Shown here piece after piece: positions 6,091 through 11,346 of a DNA stretch of 11,346 nt; position 1 is the stretch's first letter, and each line of letters begins with the position of its first letter. This stretch comes from Actinomycetes bacterium (GTDB lineage: Bacteria > Actinomycetota > Acidimicrobiia > Acidimicrobiales > Acidimicrobiaceae), in assembly GCA_021823385.1 (NCBI GenBank), contig JAKAOC010000026.1, positions 1 through 11,346 on the forward strand. The letters run 5' to 3'. Below the pieces are notes generated by a model. The model did not search any database, was not told the origin of the DNA, and was given only the letters and a program-made list of their open reading frames with translations. Both the position numbers and the translations under genes were made by a program.

Positions 6091-6378
6091 ATGGATTCCG
6101 CTGCGATTCGAGCCAGACGTCATCGCTTGGAGGTTAGGGTGACCTCCGAACAGGACGCCCTAGTCCGCCAAGCCGCCGACCTGGAAGGCGTTACCGTAAG
6201 TGCCTTCGTGCTGGAGACCGTCACTGCGAAGGCCAACCGAGTTGTGCGGGATCGCCGCGATGTGGTCCTCTCCAATGCTGCCTTCGACAAGTTCATCGCC
6301 GAGCTCGACAAACCCGCCGAGCCGGTGGTTGAACTGGTTGAGCTCTTCCGGCGTCACCCCAAGTTGCCGGAGGAGTGA
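6091..6378 (+). CDS. DUF1778 ribbon-helix-helix antitoxin (TacA type)
   Basis: A 95-residue protein. Residues 13-50 (LEVRVTSEQDALVRQAADL followed by TVSAFVLETV) form the strand and two helices of a ribbon-helix-helix DNA-binding domain typical of DUF1778. The C-terminal part (about 58-90), starting VVLSNAAFDKFIAELDKPAEP and ending in a short amphipathic helix LVELFRRH, is the usual toxin-binding tail. It should bind and neutralise the acetyltransferase encoded next and repress the operon through the palindrome at 6060-6079. The open frame extends further upstream, but those codons overlap the operator and give Arg-rich noise, so the ATG at 6091 is chosen. Its stop overlaps the toxin start by four bases (GTGA), the standard arrangement for this family. 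Assignment is firm. Confidence 0.9.
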   Translation: MDSAAIRARRHRLEVRVTSEQDALVRQAADLEGVTVSAFVLETVTAKANRVVRDRRDVVLSNAAFDKFIAELDKPAEPVVELVELFRRHPKLPEE

Positions 6379-6902
6379 CGGTCGGGCGTTTTCGCCTGGC
6401 GCGCCTTGATGCCCGCCATCAGCTCGACAGGTTCGATTCGGGCAACGACGCCCTGGACACGTGGCTGAAGCGTCACGCACCCGCAGCTCAGCAGATGGAT
6501 ACGGCGAGGACCTTTCTCCTCTTGAGCGTTGAAGATGAGGTGTTGGGTTACTTCAGCCTGACCATGGGATCAGTGCTGCGGCAGGATGTGCCGGCCAGAC
6601 TCGTACGTGGCCTGCCGTCGTATCCCGTTGGTATGGTTCTGCTGGCACGTCTTGCGGTGGACCGCCGGTTCCAACGACAGGGGCTTGGCGGGCTGCTCCT
6701 CGTTGAAGCCCTGCGCAAGGCCGTTGCGGCAGGCGAGGCGGCCGCGGCGCGCTTGGTCGTGGTCGACGCGATCGATGAGAGTGCCGCTCGTTTTTATGCG
6801 CGCCAGGGGTTTGTCGCTGTCCCCGAGCATCCGTTGCGGCTCTTCCGGAGGATGAAGGACGTTAGAGCCAGTATCGACTTGGCCGCTCGACCTGCCAAGT
6901 GA
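6375..6902 (+). CDS. GNAT acetyltransferase toxin (TacT type)
   Basis: A 175-residue GNAT-fold protein starting at a GTG that overlaps the antitoxin stop. It shows the N-terminal family motif FDSGNDALDTWLKRHA (20-35), the acetyl-CoA binding segment LARLAVDRRFQRQGLGG (90-106, with RQGLG as the pyrophosphate loop), a VVDAIDESAARFYARQGF stretch with Tyr141 at the position of the catalytic tyrosine of TacT, and a C-terminal LRLFRRM strand. Known members acetylate the amino group of aminoacyl-tRNAs, stopping translation; different members prefer different tRNAs and the preference here cannot be read. GGAGGA directly abuts the GTG, so spacing is too short for an ordinary ribosome site and translational coupling to the antitoxin is likely. 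All core motifs are intact, so it is probably active. Confidence 0.9.
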   Translation: MTVGRFRLARLDARHQLDRFDSGNDALDTWLKRHAPAAQQMDTARTFLLLSVEDEVLGYFSLTMGSVLRQDVPARLVRGLPSYPVGMVLLARLAVDRRFQRQGLGGLLLVEALRKAVAAGEAAAARLVVVDAIDESAARFYARQGFVAVPEHPLRLFRRMKDVRASIDLAARPAK

Positions 6903-6905
6903 CGT

Positions 6906-6928
6906 CATGACCGGCACCCCCGGTCGTG
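6906..6928 (+). terminator. Hairpin terminator of the toxin-antitoxin operon
   Basis: CATGACCGG (6906-6914) and CCGGTCGTG (6920-6928) form a 9-bp stem with one G-T wobble and a CACCC loop, starting three bases after the toxin stop. It is followed by CTTC, only a poor T tract. Position and compact shape make a terminator likely. Confidence 0.5.
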
Positions 6929-7175
6929 CTTCGACGCCGCTGTTCCGCCTCACCACCAGCGACCCGACAACGGTTTGATGCGGCCTCCCGGGAGGATGTC
7001 CGAGTTCCCGCCCCTTGTACCTCTTGCAGCGTCTCAGCGGTCGCTTCCGCGCGATGCCTCCCGGTCGGCGTCGATCGCCCGCCCGCCTTCCGACGACAGT
7101 AGACAGATCAGTGGAGCTGCCCTGCGGCATCGAAGACCGCCGACGCGGCTCAGCGCCCGTTTCGAAAGGTTCCGC

Positions 7176-7817
7176 TCAAGCCGCCCTCGGGTTCGCGGGT
7201 GAGGCAACCTCTCCTGGAGGCGGCTGCCGCCGATCCTGGTATGCCGCCGAAAGGTACAAGACGCCGGTGACGATCGGCGCGAAGCTCGCGACGGCCAAAG
7301 AGGCCATCCCGCCACGGCCGGCGAAGGCGGCGATAACTGCCGGCAGTACACCAAGGATTAGGAGCGACAGAGCTGCCTGCATGGTCTGACGTAGGCCCCA
7401 TAGCGCCAACGGCGCGGAGAGCGCAAAGGTGAGCACTACTCGGACGGGACCGTTCCGGTTTTCGAAGGATCGCCAGCCAACCGGATCGACGGCGAACCAG
7501 ATGCTCAAGCCGACCACAATCGCCACCAGCGGGATCAGGATCCAGCCCGCCAAATTCGGTCGGAACCACGCCATTAGGGCGAGGATGACAAGCGGAACGA
7601 GCCAGCTTGCCACCAATCCGACTCCCTTCCACCCACCCGGGTCGTTGATGGTCTCCGCGACAATGAACGCGCCGAAGACGGCCACGAAGAAGGCCATGAA
7701 TCCGAAGCCGGTGCCCCTGAGAAGACGCGCCCGCTTTGCGCTTTCACGGCGCCCCGTCAAAGAGACGACAACAAGCGCGGCGAGCACGCCGATGATGAGA
7801 ATGCCAGCTACGTCCAT
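7176..7817 (-). CDS. Multi-pass membrane protein of unknown function
   Basis: A 213-residue protein with about seven hydrophobic segments near residues 4-20, 37-55, 64-84, 90-109, 124-141, 146-166 and 171-192, joined by short loops and ending in a Pro/Arg/Ala-rich tail. Charged residues after the first helix (GRRESAKRARLLR) suggest that loop is cytoplasmic. Two tryptophan-centred loops (DPGGWKG and DPVGWRSFE) are similar to each other, hinting at an internal repeat. The start is secure: AAGGAG lies seven bases before the ATG. I recognise no transporter or enzyme motif. It is transcribed towards the toxin-antitoxin pair and divergently from the GntR operon, with no partner in the window. Confidence 0.75.
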   Translation of the reverse strand: MDVAGILIIGVLAALVVVSLTGRRESAKRARLLRGTGFGFMAFFVAVFGAFIVAETINDPGGWKGVGLVASWLVPLVILALMAWFRPNLAGWILIPLVAIVVGLSIWFAVDPVGWRSFENRNGPVRVVLTFALSAPLALWGLRQTMQAALSLLILGVLPAVIAAFAGRGGMASLAVASFAPIVTGVLYLSAAYQDRRQPPPGEVASPANPRAA

Positions 7818-8223
7818 GACCGGACTCCTTTCGGGTTCGCGATCGCCCCGGCACTGGCCCCCATTATTTGGCGCGGGAGGACTACCTGCTAGAGCCCAAC
7901 GTCACGCCCGGAGAGGCCACCCGGTCTCGTTGATGGCGGCGTTCTCCGAATAGGGAAGACCCGTGGAAAGGTACCTTCACGTAACCACAATGATTCTGGA
8001 TGCTCGGCGCCGGCGCAGCGACGGCAGCCATCGGATGGCAGCTTCGCCGAACTCCAGTGATCCGCACGAGCGGATGCCGGTAAGGACTTCCCGGCCAGCG
8101 GTCCCCGTGGCGTGATCAAGTCTCCAAGTTCCGGAGAAGCTTGCGAGGGCGCGGACTCGTTCGCCTGGAACGCGCCCACCTGGTCTTGAAGGACTCCCCT
8201 CCTTCGATTGTCGGCCCCGGAAC
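7818..8223. other. Long non-coding stretch before the GntR promoter
   Basis: About 400 bases separate the membrane-protein ribosome site from the GntR promoter. Open frames here translate to Ser/Arg/Pro-rich sequence without any family feature on either strand. Visible structure is limited to a short inverted repeat at 8025-8040 (GCCAT and ATGGC) and a better hairpin at 8186-8207. I see no tRNA, repeat array or insertion sequence. Confidence 0.5.
8186..8207 (+). other. Hairpin upstream of the GntR promoter
   Basis: TTGAAGGA (8186-8193) pairs with TCCTTCGA (8200-8207) with one wobble around a CTCCCC loop, ending 16 bases before the -35 box. It could be an upstream terminator insulating the operon or an operator for an activator. 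Confidence 0.3.
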
Positions 8224-8251
8224 TTGACATAGCCGAGCCCTGAGATAAGCT
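8224..8251 (+). promoter_or_regulatory. Promoter of the GntR operon (consensus -35)
   Basis: A perfect TTGACA at 8224-8229 is followed after 16 bases by TAAGCT at 8246-8251, which keeps the key first two and last bases of a -10 box. Transcription would start near 8257-8259, inside the palindrome at 8252-8271, giving a leader of about 25 bases before the GTG at 8283. Confidence 0.65.
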
Positions 8252-8271
8252 GCCAACTGTCAACAGTTTGC
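8252..8271 (+). promoter_or_regulatory. Palindromic operator, probably bound by the GntR regulator
   Basis: AACTGT (8255-8260) and ACAGTT (8263-8268) are perfect inverted repeats around CA; after one mismatched pair the symmetry resumes with GC at each end. The core GT-CA-AC matches the GT...AC half-site pattern of FadR-type GntR regulators. It overlaps the expected transcription start, the usual place for autorepression, and the only regulator gene nearby begins 12 bases later. Confidence 0.65.
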
Positions 8272-8282
8272 CGGGGGGTTCT

Positions 8283-9014
8283 GTGAGCGAAGTTCTTGAA
8301 TCGCACACACTGGACGGCGATACCTCGTTGGCAACCCGCGCACGCGAGGTGATCCGCCGAATGGTGCTGGAAGGCCGTTTCTCGCCGGGCCAGCGTATCA
8401 ACGAGGCGGACCTGGCGGAATCCCTGCGCATCAGTCGAGGGCCTATTCGTGAGGCCATTCAGTGGCTGACCAGCGAGGGCCTCCTCCGATCGGTGCCGCG
8501 GCGCGGCGCTTTCGTGCCGACTTTCGACGCGCTGGAGCTAACGCATCTCTACGAGGTGCGCGAGGCCCTCGAATCCGCGGCAGCGCGGCTGGCTGCGGAA
8601 CGCGCCACCGACGAGGAGATCGGCGATATCCGCCGGTGCCTGGAATCCGCGCATCACGTTGCGCAGACCGGGGCCGAGGCGGCCTATCCGATGGATCTCG
8701 ACCTCCACGGAAAGATCTTGAACGCCTCTCGCAACCCCCGGCTGATCGAGATGGCGGCCGGATTGCAGGCCCAGATCAGGCTTGCCCGGTCGCTGTCCGC
8801 GCACCAACCGAGCCGCGCTCGCGACGCATATGCCGAGCATTGTCTGGTGGTTGAAGCGATCGCCGCACGCGACGGTGCCCGTGCCTTCGACGCCATGACC
8901 GAGCACCTCCGGCAGTCGCTGGCTCACACGGCAAGGTTGCTTACCGCGGCGAGGGAGCCCGGAGCGGCGCACTCCGTCGAAGATCGAGCCCAAAGAAGAG
9001 CGCCGAACAAGTGA
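8283..9014 (+). CDS. GntR-family transcriptional regulator, FadR/FCD subfamily
   Basis: A 243-residue regulator. Residues about 15-80 form the winged helix: ARAREVIRRMVLEGRFSPG, then the recognition region LAESLRISRGPIREAIQWL and the wing GLLRSVPRRGAFV. The C-terminal part (about 85-222) is an FCD ligand domain with the usual metal-binding set Asp138, His142, His186 and His208; such domains commonly bind a small carboxylic acid. The GTG at 8283 is chosen because GGGGGG lies four bases upstream; an earlier in-frame TTG at 8268 would place coding sequence on the operator. It leads an operon with the lyase 11 bases after its stop, then the cyclic amidohydrolase, so it most likely represses these catabolic genes and its own until a pathway intermediate binds. 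Family and subfamily are firm; the ligand is unknown. Confidence 0.9.
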   Translation: MSEVLESHTLDGDTSLATRAREVIRRMVLEGRFSPGQRINEADLAESLRISRGPIREAIQWLTSEGLLRSVPRRGAFVPTFDALELTHLYEVREALESAAARLAAERATDEEIGDIRRCLESAHHVAQTGAEAAYPMDLDLHGKILNASRNPRLIEMAAGLQAQIRLARSLSAHQPSRARDAYAEHCLVVEAIAARDGARAFDAMTEHLRQSLAHTARLLTAAREPGAAHSVEDRAQRRAPNK

Positions 9015-9025
9015 AGGATGGCGGT

Positions 9026-9889
9026 ATGGAAGGAACTTTGAGACGACGTCTCGCCTCGGGAGCCCCTTTGTTGCTACCGGGCACGAGTGACGCGCTGACG
9101 GCGCTGGCCATTGCCGAGTTCGGGTTCGAGGCGGTCTATGTCAGCGGTGCTGCCGTGGCGAACGTTTCATTCGGGGTGCCCGACATCGGTTTGGTCACGC
9201 TTACCGAGCTGGCAGAGCACGTCCGGGCAATTAGCGGAGCCGTCGAGATTCCGGTGGTGGTCGACGCCGACACCGGGTTCGGTGGACCGATGAACGTCCA
9301 GCGCACGGTGAGAGCCCTGGAGCAGGCGGGCGCTAGCGCCATTCAGATTGAAGACCAGACCTTTCCCAAACGCTGCGGGCACTTTGCGGGCAAGGAGGTC
9401 ATTCCAGCTGCCGAGATGGTGGCAAAGATTGAGGCGGCGCTCGATGCCAGGGCCAGCCAAGACTGCCTTATCATCGCCAGGACCGATGCGCGAGCCATTC
9501 TCGGGCTCGATGCGGCCATAGAGCGGGCGGAGCGCTACCGGGAGGCCGGGGCTGATGTCGTCTTCGTCGAGGCGCCTCAAAACGAGGCGGAGGTGGCTCA
9601 GGTTGCGGCATCGGTGAAGGGCCCGAAGCTGATCAACATGGTTGAGGGCGGTCTCACCCCGCTGCTGCCTCAAGCCGAACTGGCACGCCTAGGGTTCTCC
9701 ATCATCCTCTACGCCAACAGCGCGCTGCTTGGAGCACTCCACGGGATGCGTCAGGTTCTCGCCCGTTTGCGCGATGAGGGCACGACGCTGGGGGTACTCG
9801 ACTCGATGGTCGGCTGGGACGAGCGGCAGCGTCTCGTGCGCAAGCCGCAATTTGATGAGCTGGAACGACGTTACGAGACAAAGGAATAG
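9026..9889 (+). CDS. Isocitrate lyase / PEP mutase superfamily lyase
   Basis: A 287-residue TIM-barrel enzyme with the superfamily motifs in order: LPGTSDALTA near 17-26, VDADTGFGG at 79-87 (metal-binding acids), IEDQ at 108-111, KRCGH at 115-119 with the catalytic Cys117, IARTDA at 150-155, and VEAP at 181-184. The KRCGH loop points to C-C bond lyases (methylisocitrate lyase, 2,3-dimethylmalate lyase) or oxaloacetate decarboxylase-like members rather than PEP mutase. At this size it is not a full-length isocitrate lyase. The ATG at 9026 has GAAGGA seven bases upstream; the earlier GTG at 9011 overlaps the regulator stop but has no ribosome site. It sits between the GntR gene and the cyclic amidohydrolase (three-base gap), so it probably cleaves or decarboxylates a dicarboxylic acid from the same pathway. 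The exact substrate cannot be called. Confidence 0.87.
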   Translation: MEGTLRRRLASGAPLLLPGTSDALTALAIAEFGFEAVYVSGAAVANVSFGVPDIGLVTLTELAEHVRAISGAVEIPVVVDADTGFGGPMNVQRTVRALEQAGASAIQIEDQTFPKRCGHFAGKEVIPAAEMVAKIEAALDARASQDCLIIARTDARAILGLDAAIERAERYREAGADVVFVEAPQNEAEVAQVAASVKGPKLINMVEGGLTPLLPQAELARLGFSIILYANSALLGALHGMRQVLARLRDEGTTLGVLDSMVGWDERQRLVRKPQFDELERRYETKE

Positions 9890-9892
9890 ATA

Positions 9893-11296
9893 ATGAGCCA
9901 TTACGACCTTCGACTGGCGGGCGGCAAGGTCCTGCTTCCGGGCGTCGGGCTTAGCGACGTCGACGTGCTCGTGCGTGACGGCAGAATCGCCGCCCTTTGC
10001 GAACCGGGCGCAATCGCCGACGCCGCCGAAGTGGTGGATGTCAGCGGTCTGACCGTCCTGCCGGGCGCAATCGACGCGCATGTCCATTTGGGCAAAGACA
10101 TCACCTACCCTCGCGATGATGAAGACACCGCGCTGGAGACGGCCGCGGCAGCTGCCGGGGGAGTGACGAGCCTGCTTGCTTATCTGATGACCCCTGAGCC
10201 CTACGACGAGGTCTACCCCGGTGTCGTGGAGCGCATGGAGGCCACCGCCCAGATCGACTTCGGCTTCCATTTTTGCATCGTCACCGAGGAGCAGCTGCAA
10301 CGCATCCCCGGCTACGCCAAGGATCTCGGCGTCTCATCATTCAAGTTCTTCATGAACTTCCGCGGCGACGAGGGCAAGTATCTCGGCCTGCCCGGCAATG
10401 ACGACGGCTTCCTCTACGACGTGATGCGGGCGGCCGCCTCCTCGGGCACCATGATCGATCCTCATGCGGAGAACATCGAGATCGTGTGGCGGCTGCGCCG
10501 GGAGGCAGCCGACCCGGAGACGCCTCCGCTGCGGGTTTGGAACGACATCCGGCCGGCATTCGTGGAGGCCGAGGCCGAGCAACGGGCCGCCTACCTGGCG
10601 GGCGTCACCGGCGCATCGATGTACGCGGTGCACGTGTCTTCCCAGCAGGCTCTCGAAGTGCTGGTCGAAGCCCGTCGCCGTCACCCGCACGTTTACCTGG
10701 AGACCTGCCCGCATTACCTGACCCACGACATCGACTCGGATCTGGGTTTGCGCGGCAAGGTCAACCCGCCGCTGCGTGAGGCCCAGGACCGCGAGGCGCT
10801 GTGGGCGGCCCTGAGCGACGGGGTTATCGATGTGGTGGGATCGGACCACGTGCCTCGACACCACTCCAAGAAGACCGGCGATATCTGGAAGGCGAGCGCC
10901 GGGTTCCCGGGGCTGCAAACCTTGTTGCCGGTTCTGCTGTCCGAGGGCCATCTGCGCCGCGGCATTCCACTCGAGCGAGTGGTGGACACGGTGACCGCCC
11001 GCCCCGCCCGTCTCTTCGGTTTGTACCCGCGCAAGGGGATGGTATCGATTGGCGCGGATGCCGACTTCGCCGTGGTGGACATGCATGCGCCGATGGTGGT
11101 GGAAGCGGCTTCGCAGGCCTCAGCGGCCGGCTATTCCATCTACGAGGGCTGGCAGCTGCAGTGCAGCGTGGTCCACACCATCGTTCGCGGTGACTTCGCC
11201 CTCCGAGACGGGCAGCTGGTTCCCGGCGCCAGGGGCCGGTTCATTCATCGGCCTAACAGCGGGGCGGCGGCGATTTCAGAGGAGGGCGAGCTGTGA
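9893..11296 (+). CDS. Dihydropyrimidinase / hydantoinase family cyclic amidohydrolase
   Basis: A 467-residue amidohydrolase with every active-site ligand of the zinc-dependent dihydropyrimidinase/hydantoinase/allantoinase group: DAHVHL (His63, His65), the lysine expected to be carbamylated in SSFKFF (Lys151), DPHAEN (His191), YAVHVSS (His247) and GSDHVP (Asp318). It also carries CPHYLTHD at 272-279 and the C-terminal beta-sandwich pattern. The family hydrolyses a cyclic amide such as dihydrouracil, hydantoin or allantoin to the N-carbamoyl acid in the cytoplasm. A LAYLMTPEPYDEVYP stretch (95-109) in the first active-site loop and HVHLG after the metal motif look unlike textbook D-hydantoinases, hinting at a different ring. 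AAGGA lies seven bases before the ATG. Its stop overlaps the next start, where a carbamoyl/amide hydrolase seems to begin, the logical next step. Confidence 0.9.
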   Translation: MSHYDLRLAGGKVLLPGVGLSDVDVLVRDGRIAALCEPGAIADAAEVVDVSGLTVLPGAIDAHVHLGKDITYPRDDEDTALETAAAAAGGVTSLLAYLMTPEPYDEVYPGVVERMEATAQIDFGFHFCIVTEEQLQRIPGYAKDLGVSSFKFFMNFRGDEGKYLGLPGNDDGFLYDVMRAAASSGTMIDPHAENIEIVWRLRREAADPETPPLRVWNDIRPAFVEAEAEQRAAYLAGVTGASMYAVHVSSQQALEVLVEARRRHPHVYLETCPHYLTHDIDSDLGLRGKVNPPLREAQDREALWAALSDGVIDVVGSDHVPRHHSKKTGDIWKASAGFPGLQTLLPVLLSEGHLRRGIPLERVVDTVTARPARLFGLYPRKGMVSIGADADFAVVDMHAPMVVEAASQASAAGYSIYEGWQLQCSVVHTIVRGDFALRDGQLVPGARGRFIHRPNSGAAAISEEGEL

Positions 11297-11346
11297 GCGA
11301 TACACCCTGGAGCGGCGTCATTACTCCCGACGACGAAGCGCGCTAC
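11293..11346 (+). CDS. Start of a second isochorismatase-like amidase gene (partial)
   Basis: A GTG overlapping the previous stop by four bases (GTGA) opens a frame of 18 codons running off the window: VSDTPWSGVITPDDEARY. The pattern Trp-x-Gly-Val-Ile-x-Pro-x-Asp followed by Arg-Tyr resembles, from memory, the N-terminus of N-carbamoylsarcosine amidohydrolase-like isochorismatase-fold proteins, which have such a segment before the catalytic Asp strand. The overlap and the ribosome-site-like GGAGGG at 11281-11286 support a real, translationally coupled gene. The family guess rests on 18 residues and on context, so it is tentative. Confidence 0.5.
   Translation, partial: MSDTPWSGVITPDDEARY

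Noticed and set aside
6903..7175. Small frames on both strands between the toxin and membrane-protein genes
   Set aside because: All give Arg/Pro/Ser-rich translations with no ribosome site or motif; only the terminator hairpin is supported.
8268..8282. TTG start for the GntR gene
   Set aside because: It would lie on the operator and has no ribosome site; GGGGGG fits the GTG at 8283.
9011..9025. GTG start for the lyase overlapping the regulator stop
   Set aside because: GAAGGA is correctly spaced for the ATG at 9026, and the five extra residues are not family-like.
1..11346. CRISPR array, tRNA, rRNA, transposase or integrase
   Set aside because: I looked for spaced direct repeats, tRNA-like arms and mobile-element proteins on both strands and saw none.

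Overview
The window is high-GC bacterial DNA (roughly two thirds G+C by eye). Frequent GTG starts, four-base stop/start overlaps, two genes whose -10-like hexamers sit too close to the start codon for an untranslated leader, and a lipobox-bearing secreted protein fit a soil-type Actinomycetota. The lineage is an inference; no rRNA or other marker is present.

Left part (1-3164, + strand): the last 56 codons of a hydantoinase B / oxoprolinase-family protein, then an isochorismatase-fold amidase of the N-carbamoylsarcosine amidohydrolase type with its Asp-Lys-Cys triad intact. After a 217-base gap with a hairpin come a DUF429 (predicted RNase H-like) gene and, 19 bases on, a single 398-codon ORF that joins a RidA/RutC-type domain to an alpha/beta hydrolase. 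A perfect 12-bp hairpin lies between these two.

Middle part (3165-7817): a gene-poor 300-base stretch; a 140-aa hypothetical protein that may be translated leaderless; a convergent minus-strand alpha/beta hydrolase; a secreted lipoprotein of unknown function; a complete type II toxin-antitoxin pair (DUF1778 ribbon-helix-helix antitoxin plus GNAT acetyltransferase toxin, TacAT type) with a 20-bp palindromic operator overlapping its promoter and a hairpin just after the toxin stop; and a minus-strand membrane protein with about seven helices.

Right part (7818-11346, + strand): a 465-base non-coding stretch ending in a promoter with a consensus -35 box and a palindrome over the expected transcription start, followed by a tight operon: an FCD-type GntR regulator, an isocitrate lyase/PEP mutase superfamily lyase, a dihydropyrimidinase/hydantoinase with all metal ligands, and the first 18 codons of another gene that looks like a second isochorismatase-fold amidase.

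Taken together, this looks like a catabolic island for cyclic ureides/amides (hydantoins, dihydropyrimidines or relatives), interrupted by a toxin-antitoxin module and orphan genes. Proposed logic (inference): a cyclic amidohydrolase opens the ring, isochorismatase-type amidases remove the carbamoyl or amide group, the RidA-hydrolase fusion handles a reactive enamine/imine product as RutC and RutD do in uracil breakdown, and the lyase splits the carbon skeleton. The substrate cannot be read from the sequence.
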